Positions 38,099 to 47,604 of a stretch of 64,000 nucleotides of DNA are shown here, piece after piece (within the stretch, counting starts at the first letter, position 1; the number at the start of each line of letters is the position of its first letter). A program made the translations under genes and the position numbers. Under the pieces are notes generated by a model that did not search any database, was not told the DNA's origin, and saw only the letters and a list, made by a program, of their open reading frames with translations. The DNA is from Ferirhizobium litorale (GTDB taxonomy: Bacteria > Pseudomonadota > Alphaproteobacteria > Rhizobiales > Rhizobiaceae), in assembly GCA_030028905.1 (NCBI GenBank), contig JALDYZ010000011.1, forward strand, positions 62,001 through 126,000, in the 5' to 3' direction.

Positions 38099-39727
38099 AT
38101 GAACGAAACCATCCTGTCCGTCCGCGATCTCTCGGTTGCCTTCCACCAGGGCGGAAAGACGTCGCTTGCCGTCGATCGCATCTCGTTCGACATCCATCGG
38201 GGAGAGGTCGTGGCTCTGGTCGGCGAATCCGGCTCCGGAAAATCGGTCTCGGCGAACTCGATCCTCAGATTGCTTCCCTACCCGGCCGCCAGCCATCCCT
38301 CCGGGGAGATCCATTTCAAGGGCAAGGACCTGCTGAAGGCCAGTGATGCGCAACTGCGGAAAGTTCGCGGCAACGACATCACGATGATCTTCCAGGAACC
38401 GATGACGTCGCTCAATCCGCTTCACGCGATCGAGAAGCAAATCGGCGAGATCCTCGAGCTTCATCAGAGCACGACAGGCGAGAAGGCCCGCGCGCGCATC
38501 CTCGAGCTACTCAACCAGGTTGGCATCCGCGATCCTGAAAAGCGGCTGAAGGCCTATCCGCACGAGCTTTCGGGCGGGCAGAGGCAGCGCGTGATGATCG
38601 CCATGGCGCTCGCCAACCGACCGGAGCTCCTGATCGCCGACGAGCCGACGACCGCGCTCGATGTAACGGTGCAGGCGCAGATCCTCGAATTGCTTCGCGA
38701 CCTCAAGAACGACCACGGCATGTCCATGTTGTTCATCACCCACGATCTCGGGGTCGTTCGCAAATTCGCCGACAGGGTCTGCGTGATGACCAAGGGCAAG
38801 ATCGTCGAGTCTGGATCGGCTCATGAGATCTTTTCCAACCCGAAGCACGAATACACCAGGCATCTGCTCGCCTCGGAGCCGCGCGGCGAACCGCCCGTTT
38901 CCGATACGTCGCGACCGATCGTCATCGAGGGCAAGGACGTGCGCGTCTGGTTTCCGATCAAGGCCGGGTTCCTGCGCAAGGTGGTCGACAACGTCAAGGC
39001 GGTGGACGGTATCGACCTGAAGCTGCGGGCCGGCCAGACGCTCGGCGTCGTCGGCGAATCGGGTTCGGGCAAGACCACCCTTGGCCTGGCATTGACCCGG
39101 CTCATCTCGTCGAAGGGCAAGATCGCTTTCGTCGGAAAGGACATCGACCAGTATTCCTTCCGGGATATGCTTCCGCTCAGAAGCGAGATGCAGATCGTCT
39201 TCCAGGATCCCTTCGGGTCGCTCAGCCCACGCATGTCCGTCGCCGAGATCATTGCAGAAGGCCTGAAGGTACACGAGCGCTCCCTCTCCCAGACCGAGCG
39301 CGACCAGCGTGTGTGTTGGGCGCTCGACGAGGTTGGGCTCGACCCGGCAACGCGCTGGCGGTACCCGCACGAGTTTTCCGGGGGACAGCGCCAGCGCATC
39401 GCCATAGCGCGCGCCATGGTGCTGAAACCGCGCTTCGTCATGCTTGATGAACCGACGTCGGCACTCGACATGAGCGTACAGGCCCAGGTCGTAGACCTTT
39501 TGCGCGACCTGCAGAAGCGCCACGACCTCGCCTATCTCTTCATCAGCCACGACCTGAAAGTGGTGAAAGCGCTCGCCAACGAGGTGATCGTCATGCGCTT
39601 CGGCAAGGTGGTCGAGCAAGGTCCATCGCAGCGGATCTTCAACTCCCCGCAGCACGACTACACCAAGGCGCTGATGGCGGCGGCCTTCAACATCGAGGCC
39701 GTGTCGATCGGCGGATTGAAACAATAA
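38099..39727 (+). CDS. yejF: Oligopeptide ABC transporter ATP-binding protein YejF (tandem ATPase)
   Basis: 542-residue protein with two complete ABC ATPase domains that energise YejBE. Domain 1 has [35 protein letters not shown] and [12 protein letters not shown]. Domain 2 has [35 protein letters not shown] and [11 protein letters not shown]. Each is followed by a typical oligopeptide-family C-terminal extension. The ATG at 38099 follows the yejE stop by 5 bp, and a GTG at 38090 overlapping that stop is an alternative start. Confidence 0.95.
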   Translation: MNETILSVRDLSVAFHQGGKTSLAVDRISFDIHRGEVVALVGESGSGKSVSANSILRLLPYPAASHPSGEIHFKGKDLLKASDAQLRKVRGNDITMIFQEPMTSLNPLHAIEKQIGEILELHQSTTGEKARARILELLNQVGIRDPEKRLKAYPHELSGGQRQRVMIAMALANRPELLIADEPTTALDVTVQAQILELLRDLKNDHGMSMLFITHDLGVVRKFADRVCVMTKGKIVESGSAHEIFSNPKHEYTRHLLASEPRGEPPVSDTSRPIVIEGKDVRVWFPIKAGFLRKVVDNVKAVDGIDLKLRAGQTLGVVGESGSGKTTLGLALTRLISSKGKIAFVGKDIDQYSFRDMLPLRSEMQIVFQDPFGSLSPRMSVAEIIAEGLKVHERSLSQTERDQRVCWALDEVGLDPATRWRYPHEFSGGQRQRIAIARAMVLKPRFVMLDEPTSALDMSVQAQVVDLLRDLQKRHDLAYLFISHDLKVVKALANEVIVMRFGKVVEQGPSQRIFNSPQHDYTKALMAAAFNIEAVSIGGLKQ

Positions 39728-39748
39728 CCGGAAATTCAAGTGTCTCCC

Positions 39749-40708
39749 ATGTCGCGCAAGAGCCCCGTCATCATCGACCTCAAATTCGATCCGACCACGG
39801 TCGCAGCAGCGCTTGCGCCTGCCTTCGGCGATCGTGAAAAGATTAACCTCGCCGATCCTGTCAATCGAGAGCGGGACCTCTCAGGCATCGACTATGCCGT
39901 CGTCTGGAAACCCGATGCCGACCTGTTCGCTCGCGCGCCGGACCTCAAGGTGGTCTTTTCTGGCGGCGCCGGCGTCGACAGCATTCTTTCGCTGCCGTCG
40001 TTGCCCTCCATCCCGGTGGTGCGGTTTGTCGACCACAGCCTGACGACGCGCATGAGCGAATGGGTGGTGCTGCAATGCCTCGCCCACCTGCGCCAGACGG
40101 AAGCCTACCGCCGCCAGCAGGACGCACGGATCTGGCGCGAACTGCCGCAGCCCGAAGCCCGCGACGTTACCGTCGGAATCATGGGCCTCGGCGTATTGGG
40201 ACAGGATTCGGCCCGCAAGCTCAAAATGATCGGCTTCGATGTCATCGGTTGGTCGCGCACCAAAAAGGCGATCGATGGCGTCGAAACCTTCGGCGCTGCG
40301 GAACTGAAGGCATTTCTCACACGCACCGACATCCTCGTAGGGTTGCTGCCACTGACAAGCGAGACCACCGGGATCTTCAATGCGGAACTTTTCGGCGGAC
40401 TGCGACGGGGTGGCGCGCTGGGAAATCCCGTCTTCATCAACGCAGGCCGCGGAAAAAGCCAGGTGGAAGCCGACCTGATCGCGGCGTTGCAGACCGGCAT
40501 TCTCGGCGGCGCGTCGCTCGATGTTTTCGAGACCGAGCCGCTCTCCGCCGATAGCCCTCTTTGGACGCTTGGGAATGTGATCCTTACTCCTCACGCCGCA
40601 GCCGCATCCGACGAGCGCGCCCTCTTCCGGCATGTCGAAGCCCAGGTCGCGCGGCTCGAAGCAGGCGAACCGCTGCAGCACGTCGTCGACCGCGGCGTCG
40701 GATATTGA
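39749..40708 (+). CDS. ghrA: Glyoxylate/hydroxypyruvate reductase A (D-2-hydroxyacid dehydrogenase)
   Basis: 319-residue NAD(P)H-dependent 2-ketoacid reductase of the GhrA branch. The nucleotide-binding motif is VGIMGLGVLGQDSARKL near residue 140, and the catalytic Arg, Glu and His are in INAGRGKSQ, LDVFETEPL and LTPHAAAAS. It begins 21 bp after yejF, so it may be cotranscribed with the peptide importer. The frame also allows a GTG at 39740. Exact substrate is inferred from family only. Confidence 0.85.
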   Translation: MSRKSPVIIDLKFDPTTVAAALAPAFGDREKINLADPVNRERDLSGIDYAVVWKPDADLFARAPDLKVVFSGGAGVDSILSLPSLPSIPVVRFVDHSLTTRMSEWVVLQCLAHLRQTEAYRRQQDARIWRELPQPEARDVTVGIMGLGVLGQDSARKLKMIGFDVIGWSRTKKAIDGVETFGAAELKAFLTRTDILVGLLPLTSETTGIFNAELFGGLRRGGALGNPVFINAGRGKSQVEADLIAALQTGILGGASLDVFETEPLSADSPLWTLGNVILTPHAAAASDERALFRHVEAQVARLEAGEPLQHVVDRGVGY

Positions 40709-40730
40709 TCCGCCCTCGCGGCTGGAGCAA

Positions 40731-40763
40731 TTGCCACCCTTGCTTTTTGAGGACAATTGGCAA
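40731..40763. repeat. Inverted TTGCCA / TGGCAA repeat upstream of pncB
   Basis: TTGCCA (40731-40736) and TGGCAA (40758-40763) form an interrupted dyad in the 174-bp gap before pncB, each within an AATTG context. A further ATTGGCAG occurs at 40868-40875, just before the pncB start. These could be operator half-sites for NAD-dependent control of pncB, but no known consensus was matched. Confidence 0.3.
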
Positions 40764-40882
40764 CATGTGTGCATCTGGCGGCTTTTTGGCTGGGTTGTAA
40801 GCGAATCCGGTCCCGAAACCCAGAAACGGTTCAGATCTGATTGCGTTTCCGGTCACCTTGGCCGAAAATTGGCAGGGCATTC

Positions 40883-42187
40883 ATGACGAAGACGGATATT
40901 GCGACACGCGTCTACAACCACAGCTGGAAGCTGGATCCGATCATACGAAGCCTGATCGATACCGACTTCTACAAGCTGCTGATGCTGCAGATGATCTGGA
41001 AACTGTATCCGGATGTCGATGCCACCTTCACGCTCATCAACCGTACAAAGACCGTTCGGCTGGCCGAGGAAATCGATGAGAGCGAGTTGCGCGACCAGCT
41101 CGACCACGCCAGAACGCTGCGTCTCACCAAAAAGGAAGCGATCTGGCTCGCCGGCAACACATTCTACGGGCGCTCGCAGATCTTCGAGCCCGAATTCCTC
41201 ACCTGGCTCGCCAACTTTCAACTGCCCGAATACGAGCTTTCGAAAAAGGATGGCCAGTTCAACCTGCAATTCCACGGCAGCTGGATGGAAACCACCATGT
41301 GGGAAATCCCGGCGCTGGCGATCATCAATGAGTTGCGGTCGCGCACCGTGTCCAGGAGCCTCGGCCTCTTTACCCTCGACGTTCTCTACGCCCGCGCCAA
41401 GGCCAAGATGTGGGAAAAGGTCGAACGGCTGCGCGAACTTCCGGGCTTGCGCATCTCCGACTTCGGCACGCGCCGCCGGCACAGCTTCCTCTGGCAGCGC
41501 TGGTGCGTCGAAGCTCTCAAGGAGGGCATAGGGCCGGCGTTCACGGGTACGAGCAATGTGTTGCTCGCGATGGATTCCGACCTCGAAGCCGTGGGCACCA
41601 ACGCCCACGAATTGCCGATGGTGGCCGCCGCCCTTGCAAGGAACGACCAGGAACTGGCCGCTGCGCCTTACAAGGTCCTTCGCGACTGGAACCGGCTCTA
41701 TGGCGGCAATCTGCTGATCGTCCTGCCGGATGCCTTCGGCACGGCCGCTTTTTTGCGCGATGCACCCGCCTGGGTGGCCGACTGGACGGGCTTCCGCCCC
41801 GACAGCGCCCCCCCGATCGAGGGCGGCGAGAAGATCATCGCCTGGTGGAAGAAGATGGGGCGCGATCCCCGCCAGAAACTGCTGATCTTCTCCGACGGTC
41901 TCGATGTCGATGCCATCATCGACACTTATCGGCATTTCGAAGGTCGCGTGCGCATGAGCTTCGGCTGGGGCACCAACCTCACCAATGATTTCGCCGGGTG
42001 CGCGCCCCGCGAGATCGACGGGCTGAAGCCGATCTCGCTGGTGTGCAAGGTCAGCGAAGCGAATGGCCGACCCGCGGTCAAGCTGTCCGACAATCCGCGC
42101 AAGGCAACCGGCGATTCGACAGAGGTGGAACGCTATCTCAAATTCTTTGGCCAAGAGGATAGGATCGAGCAGAAGGTTCTCGTCTAG
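40883..42187 (+). CDS. pncB: Nicotinate phosphoribosyltransferase
   Basis: 434-residue enzyme of the Preiss-Handler NAD salvage pathway, joining nicotinate and PRPP. Conserved features are [14 protein letters not shown] near residue 20, [32 protein letters not shown] (the autophosphorylated His of the family) and [10 protein letters not shown]. The frame opens 14 codons earlier, but the ATG at 40883 has AGGG upstream and fits the family length. Confidence 0.96.
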   Translation: MTKTDIATRVYNHSWKLDPIIRSLIDTDFYKLLMLQMIWKLYPDVDATFTLINRTKTVRLAEEIDESELRDQLDHARTLRLTKKEAIWLAGNTFYGRSQIFEPEFLTWLANFQLPEYELSKKDGQFNLQFHGSWMETTMWEIPALAIINELRSRTVSRSLGLFTLDVLYARAKAKMWEKVERLRELPGLRISDFGTRRRHSFLWQRWCVEALKEGIGPAFTGTSNVLLAMDSDLEAVGTNAHELPMVAAALARNDQELAAAPYKVLRDWNRLYGGNLLIVLPDAFGTAAFLRDAPAWVADWTGFRPDSAPPIEGGEKIIAWWKKMGRDPRQKLLIFSDGLDVDAIIDTYRHFEGRVRMSFGWGTNLTNDFAGCAPREIDGLKPISLVCKVSEANGRPAVKLSDNPRKATGDSTEVERYLKFFGQEDRIEQKVLV

Positions 42188-42296
42188 GACGAAACGCGTC
42201 GGGATCGGGCGGGTCGGTTGGCGCACAAGCCTTCGCCGGCCTCCACCATCCTCTCCCATGCGGCTCTCTGCTCGCATCCCATAGAAGCGATCTGAT

Positions 42297-42720
42297 ATGT
42301 TGACGAAAAAGGGAAAATACGGGCTCAAGGCGCTGGTTGACCTCGCGCAACTCGAACCGGGGGAAACCGCATTCATCAACGAAATTGCGGCGCGCAACAA
42401 CATCCCGAAAAAGTTCCTCGACGCGATCTTGCTGGAACTGCGCAAGGCCGGCATCTTGCGGTCTAAAAAGGGACCGGGCGGTGGAGGTCATCCGCACGTT
42501 GGACGGTCCGCTTGCACCTATTCGCTGCGCGAGCCGCACTGCGTTCGAAGCCTGCGGCGACTGCAGTGATCCCATCGGCTGTCATGTACGCCGCTCGATG
42601 AGTGACGTGCGCGATGCTATTTCTGACATCCTCGACAACATGACGCTCGCGCAGTTCGTGGCCAACGACAACCGCGGCAACGACGGCACCGCCGCCATCA
42701 AGCATACGGACGCAGGCTAG
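42297..42720 (+). pseudogene. Rrf2-family regulator with internal deletion and frameshift
   Basis: The first 62 codons encode an intact Rrf2 winged-helix start (MLTKKGKYGLKALVDLAQL, IPKKFLDAILLELRKAGILRSKKGPGG). The frame then enters nonsense and stops at 42569. The +1 frame resumes the family at about 42481 (VEVIRTLDGPLAPIRCASRTAFEACGDC) through the Cys cluster to a TAG at 42720. Rrf2 proteins normally have about 14 residues of wing between these two points (GY...IG before EVIR). The junction at 42483/42484 therefore marks a deletion of about 3k-1 bases, roughly 41 nt. The product would lack the effector/Fe-S half. An assembly error seems less likely than a real deletion. Confidence 0.8.
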
Positions 42721-42837
42721 ACTGGGAGCTCCCCAAAAGTTCAACAGGCGACGGCGCAGGATGCCATCTTCTGTGCGTGCCTCGGTTAATGGCTTTGGCC
42801 TTGCCTTGAAGGCCGGTTCGGCTTAGCTCTCACCGTT

Positions 42838-43983
42838 ATGCCGATTCCGGATCCATTCATGGCGCGAAAAGCCTCCCTTAGCCGCCTGACGCTCGGTGAC
42901 TTCCGCAACTACGCGCAAGTACGACTGTCGCTCGATGGACGGCACGTGGTGTTCGCCGGAGACAATGGCGCAGGCAAGACCAACCTCCTGGAGGCGGTTT
43001 CGTTTCTGTCGCCCGGCAGGGGGCTGCGACGGGCGCCCTATGCCGACGTCAAGCGGGTCGGGGGGTCGGGCGGTTTTTCGATCTTTGCCGTGGTCGACGG
43101 CATGGAAGGCGATGTCGAGATCGGGACCGGTGTCGAATCGACAGAGGATAGCGCCGTTCGCAAGCTCAGGATCAACGGAACGCCGGCAAAATCCGCCGAC
43201 GAACTGACCGACCATCTGCGCATATTGTGGCTGACGCCGGCGATGGACGGATTGTTCACGGGAGGTTCTTCCGAACGGCGCCGTTTCCTCGACCGGTTGG
43301 TGCTGACGCTCGACCCGGCACACGGTCGACGGGCCAGCGATTTCGAGCGCGCCATGCGCAGCCGAAACCGCCTGCTCTCGGAAGGACGGTTCGACCCTGC
43401 ATGGCTTTCCGGCATCGAGGTACAGATGGCCAGTCTCGGGATCGCAATGGCGCTGGCGCGGCGGGAAATGCTCGGGCTCTTGATGGCGCTGATCGAACAG
43501 GATCGCGACACCACGCCCTTCCCTTCCGCCGCCATGACGCTTTCGGGCTTCTTCGACGCCGAGTTTCAACGCCCGGCAGTCGATCTCGAAGACGAGTATG
43601 CCTCGATGCTGGCCGACGGCCGCCGTCGCGATGCGGCAGCGGGACGAACGTTGGAAGGTCCGCACCGCGCTGACCTGCTTGTCCGGCACCGGGCAAAGGA
43701 CATGGAGGCGGAGCGCTGCTCGACAGGCGAGCAGAAGGCCCTGCTTGTGGGCCTCATCCTTGCTCACGCACGGCTGACTGCCAACATGACCGGCTATGCG
43801 CCGATCCTGTTGCTCGATGAAATTGCTGCGCATCTCGACGAAGGACGCCGTGCCGCACTCTTCGACCTCATTGACCGTCTCGGCGGCCAGGCCTTCATGA
43901 CCGGCACCGACCGGGCGATGTTCTCAGCGCTTGCCGAGCGGGCGCAGTTCTTCACCGTCGCCGACGGCGCCATCAAGGAATGA
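42838..43983 (+). CDS. recF: DNA replication and repair protein RecF
   Basis: 381-residue SMC-like ATPase that helps load RecA at single-strand gaps. Walker A is FAGDNGAGKTNLLEAV near residue 40, then LWLTPAMDGLFTGGSSERRRFLDRL, the signature CSTGEQKALLVGLIL, and Walker B PILLLDEIAAHLD. A second ATG at 42859 (MARKASL) is an equally plausible start. It is not next to dnaN/gyrB, as is usual in rhizobia. Confidence 0.95.
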   Translation: MPIPDPFMARKASLSRLTLGDFRNYAQVRLSLDGRHVVFAGDNGAGKTNLLEAVSFLSPGRGLRRAPYADVKRVGGSGGFSIFAVVDGMEGDVEIGTGVESTEDSAVRKLRINGTPAKSADELTDHLRILWLTPAMDGLFTGGSSERRRFLDRLVLTLDPAHGRRASDFERAMRSRNRLLSEGRFDPAWLSGIEVQMASLGIAMALARREMLGLLMALIEQDRDTTPFPSAAMTLSGFFDAEFQRPAVDLEDEYASMLADGRRRDAAAGRTLEGPHRADLLVRHRAKDMEAERCSTGEQKALLVGLILAHARLTANMTGYAPILLLDEIAAHLDEGRRAALFDLIDRLGGQAFMTGTDRAMFSALAERAQFFTVADGAIKE

Positions 43984-44022
43984 GAGTTGCTTGTTCCAGC
44001 CGGCTTGGGCAAAGATACCAGC

Positions 44023-44796
44023 ATGAGCGACAATGAACCCCTGGGTCCCGACGAAATCGCGCGCTACCAGCGTCACATCCTGCTGCCTGAGGTGGGCGGC
44101 GTGGGTCAACAGAAGCTGAAGCGTGCCCGCGTGCTGGTCATCGGCGCCGGTGGTCTTGGCGCGCCCGTGCTCCAATATCTGGCGGCTGCCGGCATCGGCA
44201 CCATCGGCATTGTGGATGATGACCGCGTGTCGCTGTCGAACCTGCAGCGGCAGGTGATCCACGATACAGGTACGATAGGGGAAATGAAGACGCGCAGCGC
44301 CGCCGATGCCATGACGCGCCTCAATCCACATGTGCGGGTGGTGCGCTTCGAGGAGCGGCTGACGCAACAGACCGCGCAGGCCATGCTTGCCGGTTTCGAT
44401 CTGCTGGTCGACGGGTCAGACAATTTCGACACCCGATATGTTGCGGCGGACGCAGCCGAGGCGGCACGCATACCGCTGGTGCATGGCGCCGTCGGCCGCT
44501 TCGACGGTTCACTGACGGTCTTGACGCCCTACGAGGCCGGACCCGATGGTGCGCTCAATCCGACGTATCGCGATCTTTTTCCTGCGCCGCCGCCTGACGG
44601 GATGGTGCCCTCTTGCGCAGAGGCTGGAATCATCGGAGCCCTGACCGGCGTCATCGGCACGTTAATGGCCATGGAAGCCATCAAGCTGGTTACAGGGGCC
44701 GGCGAGCCGCTCGTCGGCCGCCTTCTGCTCTACGATTCGCTTGCCGCCCGCTTCGACATCGTCAAATACAGGCGTTCGAAGCGACGCCAGGAATAG
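44023..44796 (+). CDS. moeB: MoeB/ThiF-family molybdopterin-synthase adenylyltransferase
   Basis: 257-residue E1-like enzyme that adenylates the C-terminal glycine of MoaD (or ThiS). The nucleotide motif is VIGAGGLGAPVLQYLAAAGIG near residue 38, then DRVSLSNLQRQ (catalytic Arg), DGSDNFDTRY and CAEAGIIGALTGVIG with the conserved Cys. The two zinc CxxC pairs of E. coli MoeB are absent: NPTYRDLF replaces the CYRC segment, and the C-terminus ends in RRSKRRQE. The TTG at 43987 is a weaker upstream start. Confidence 0.87.
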   Translation: MSDNEPLGPDEIARYQRHILLPEVGGVGQQKLKRARVLVIGAGGLGAPVLQYLAAAGIGTIGIVDDDRVSLSNLQRQVIHDTGTIGEMKTRSAADAMTRLNPHVRVVRFEERLTQQTAQAMLAGFDLLVDGSDNFDTRYVAADAAEAARIPLVHGAVGRFDGSLTVLTPYEAGPDGALNPTYRDLFPAPPPDGMVPSCAEAGIIGALTGVIGTLMAMEAIKLVTGAGEPLVGRLLLYDSLAARFDIVKYRRSKRRQE

Positions 44797-44864
44797 CGCA
44801 CGTCGGGAGTGTCCATTCGGGCTGCGGCCATTGGAACCTGTTCGAGCCAAAGCTCGTCCAGCAC

Positions 44865-45869
44865 CTACACGCGGCTCGGAAGCACCCGGTTTGGCGGCCG
44901 GTGGCCATCGATGAAAGTGCGGATATTGATGATCACCTTGTCGCCCATGTCGATGCGGCCTTCGATGGTGGCCGAACTCATATGCGGCAGCAGCACCACC
45001 TTGCCCTCATTCGCGAGCTTCACGAGCTTCGGGTCGACCGCCGGCTCGTTCTCGAACACGTCGAGACCGGCGCCGGCAATGCGCCCCTCGCGCAGGCACT
45101 TGATCAGCGCCACCTCGTCGATGACGCCGCCGCGCGCCGTGTTGACGATGTAGCTGGTCGGCTGCATCAGCGCCAGCCGGCGCGCGGACAGCAGATGAAA
45201 GGTTGCCGGTGTGGATGGGCAATTGACCGACACGATGTCGACGCGGGCCAGCATCTGGTCGAGGCTGTCCCAATAGGTCGCCTCCAGTTCGTCTTCGGTG
45301 ACCGGATTGACACGGTGGCGGTTGTGATAGTGGATCGAGAGGCCGAAGGCCTTGGCCCGCCGGGCCACCGCCGTGCCGATCCGCCCCATCCCGACGATGC
45401 CGACCCGCTTTCCCCAGATGCGGTGTCCGAGCATCCAGGTCGGAGACCAGCCAGCCCATTCTCCGGGCTTGTCGGTCAGTATGCGCGCACCTTCGGCGAG
45501 CCGGCGCGGCACCGCGAGAATGAGCGCCATGTTCATGTCCGCGGTGTCTTCGGTCAACACGTTCGGGGTGTTGGTGACGGTGATGCCCCGCCGCGCCGCG
45601 GCATCGATATCGATGTGGTCGAAGCCGTTCGAAAAGCTGGCGATCAATTTCAGTTGAGGTCCCGCCTGCTCGATCAACGCTGCATCGATGCGATCGGTAA
45701 CGGTAGGTACGAGCACATCGGCGGTCTTCATCGCCGCAACGAGCTCGGGCTGGGTTCGCGGGGTGTCGTCTATGTTCAATTCGGCATCGAAGAGTTCCCG
45801 CATCCGGGTTTCGACGGCATCCGGGAGTTTCCGGGTGATGTAGACCTTCGGCTTTTTCTTCGTTGTCAT
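44865..45869 (-). CDS. D-2-hydroxyacid dehydrogenase, glyoxylate reductase type
   Basis: 334-residue NAD(P)-dependent dehydrogenase of the GyaR/GRHPR branch. Motifs are VGIVGMGRIGTAVARRAKAFG near residue 150, catalytic Arg in VNTARGGVIDE, Glu in LDVFENEP and His in LLPHMSSAT. Expected to reduce glyoxylate or hydroxypyruvate. The ATG at 45869 is chosen, and a GTG two codons upstream (45875) with GAGG at better spacing is a real alternative. It is convergent with moeB. Confidence 0.88.
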   Translation of the reverse strand: MTTKKKPKVYITRKLPDAVETRMRELFDAELNIDDTPRTQPELVAAMKTADVLVPTVTDRIDAALIEQAGPQLKLIASFSNGFDHIDIDAAARRGITVTNTPNVLTEDTADMNMALILAVPRRLAEGARILTDKPGEWAGWSPTWMLGHRIWGKRVGIVGMGRIGTAVARRAKAFGLSIHYHNRHRVNPVTEDELEATYWDSLDQMLARVDIVSVNCPSTPATFHLLSARRLALMQPTSYIVNTARGGVIDEVALIKCLREGRIAGAGLDVFENEPAVDPKLVKLANEGKVVLLPHMSSATIEGRIDMGDKVIINIRTFIDGHRPPNRVLPSRV

Positions 45870-46067
45870 GACCACTTTCGATGCCTCGTTCAGAGGTCCT
45901 TAACCAAGACGGGCGATAATTTTCCCATGCACGGCAATTTCTAACAGACCCGCTGGCGAAGACAAACAAAACTCGCGTGGCCGCAAACGGATTTGTGGAG
46001 GCCGTGACGGGAGCTCGACCGCGCCCGGTCCAAGTCCCTTGAAACCTGAAGAAAAACGGAAGCCGCC

Positions 46068-46619
46068 ATGCGTGGAGTCGTTCTCAAATCCTGCGTCGCA
46101 CTCGCCATCCTTGCAACCGCCCTGATTGCCCCGGCCGGTACGGCCGAACTGGCACTAGCGCAGGCCGCCGCCAAAGGGCCGAGCGGACTGCCCTTGCCGC
46201 GATTCGTCACACTGAAGGCCAAGCGCGTCAACCTTCGGATCGGCCCCGGCACAGACTATGCGGTTTCGTGGCTCTACACGAAATCCGGTCTCCCGGTGGA
46301 GATAATCCAGGAGTACGACAACTGGCGGCGCATTCGCGATGCCGACGGCACCGAAGGCTGGGTCAACCAGTCGCTTCTTTCCGGCCAGCGCGCCGCCCTC
46401 GCCGCTCCCTGGATGAAGGGCAAGGGCGAGGCGGTGTACGTCAACATGCGTCGCGATCCGCAGCCATCGAGCGCCATCGTGGCCAAACTCGAACCGGGCG
46501 TTCTTCTCAACGTTGGAGAGTGCAACGGTGCATGGTGCCATGCCGACGCCAGCGGCACGGAAGGATGGGTTGCCCAGGCGGAGATCTGGGGCGTCTACCC
46601 GGACGAAGCCTTCAAATAA
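46068..46619 (+). CDS. Secreted SH3-domain protein
   Basis: 183-residue protein with a signal peptide (SCVALAILATALIAPAGTAELALA, cleavage near residue 32) and two bacterial SH3-like repeats: about 47-105 (KRVNLRIGPGTDYAVSWLY...EGWVNQSLLSG) and about 120-175 (EAVYVNMRRDPQPSSAIVAKLEPG...EGWVAQAEIWG). Such proteins bind the cell wall in the periplasm, and no enzymatic domain is present. Its last 8 bp overlap the 3' end of the convergent PfkB gene. Confidence 0.85.
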   Translation: MRGVVLKSCVALAILATALIAPAGTAELALAQAAAKGPSGLPLPRFVTLKAKRVNLRIGPGTDYAVSWLYTKSGLPVEIIQEYDNWRRIRDADGTEGWVNQSLLSGQRAALAAPWMKGKGEAVYVNMRRDPQPSSAIVAKLEPGVLLNVGECNGAWCHADASGTEGWVAQAEIWGVYPDEAFK

Positions 46620-47604
46620 GGCCGGCCTTGCGGGCGGCATCCGAAAGCGATGTCATCGGCCGCGGTCCTATCTGCTGGATGACGATGCCGGCGGCCAGGC
46701 AGCCGAGCCTGCCGCAATCCTCCAGCGAACGATCCTGCGTATAGCCGTAAAGGAAACCGGCTGCGAACAGGTCGCCGGCGCCGGTCGTATCGACCACCCG
46801 GTCGATCACGGTTGCGGGCACATGCACGCGCTCGCTGCCGCGCAGCAGGATCGCCCCGTGTTCGCTCATCGTCACGGCGGCGATCTTGCAATCTCCGGCG
46901 ATCTTTTCCAGCGCCAGCTCGAAATCGTCGGTTTCATAGAGCGACAGCGCTTCCTGCCTGTTGGCGAAGACGATGTCGACCGTGCCCGAGCGCATGAGAT
47001 CTAGGAACTCGCTGCGGTAGCGATCGACGCAGAAGCTGTCGGACAAAGTCATCGACATTTCGCGGCCATTTTCGTGTGCGATGCGGGCGCATTCGAGGAT
47101 CGCTTCCTTGGCGCGCGGCGGATCCCACAAATAACCCTCGAAATAGGTAACCTTGGAGGAGGCGACCACCTCGACCTCGACGTCATCGAGGCTGAATTCC
47201 ACGCAGGCGCCGAGATAGGTGTTCATCGACCGCTCGCCGTCGTCAGTGACGAAGATCATCGATCGCGCGGTTGGCGGGAAGGTGCCTTCCGGCTTCGTCT
47301 CGAAATAGACGCCCTGGGCACGGATGTCGTGAATGAAGATATCGCCGAGCTGATCCCGTGCCACCTTTCCGAAATAGGCAGCGTGTCCTCCCAGGTTCGC
47401 AATCCCCGAGGCGGTATTTCCAGCGCTGCCGCCGGATGCCTCGAGCGCCGGCCCCATGCGGGAGTAGAGCAGTTCCGCCCTCTCTGCATCGATGAGGTTC
47501 ATCGCCCCCTTGGTGATCGCGTTGTCGATGAGGAACCGATCCTCGCAGCGCGCAATGATATCAACAATGGCGTTGCCGATGGTCAGGACGTCGAATCTGG
47601 TCAT
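46612..47604 (-). CDS. PfkB-family carbohydrate kinase, probable adenosine kinase
   Basis: 330-residue ribokinase-superfamily enzyme. The substrate-binding GG motif region is ASGGSAGNTASGIANLGG near residue 60, and the anion hole with catalytic Asp is VDTTGAGDLFAAGFLYG near 285. Rhizobial homologues are usually annotated adenosine kinase, but substrate identity is inference. The ATG at 47604 starts the conserved MTRFDVLTIGNAIVD, and the open frame upstream is not coding. It ends within the last codons of the SH3 gene. Confidence 0.87.
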   Translation of the reverse strand: MTRFDVLTIGNAIVDIIARCEDRFLIDNAITKGAMNLIDAERAELLYSRMGPALEASGGSAGNTASGIANLGGHAAYFGKVARDQLGDIFIHDIRAQGVYFETKPEGTFPPTARSMIFVTDDGERSMNTYLGACVEFSLDDVEVEVVASSKVTYFEGYLWDPPRAKEAILECARIAHENGREMSMTLSDSFCVDRYRSEFLDLMRSGTVDIVFANRQEALSLYETDDFELALEKIAGDCKIAAVTMSEHGAILLRGSERVHVPATVIDRVVDTTGAGDLFAAGFLYGYTQDRSLEDCGRLGCLAAGIVIQQIGPRPMTSLSDAARKAGLI

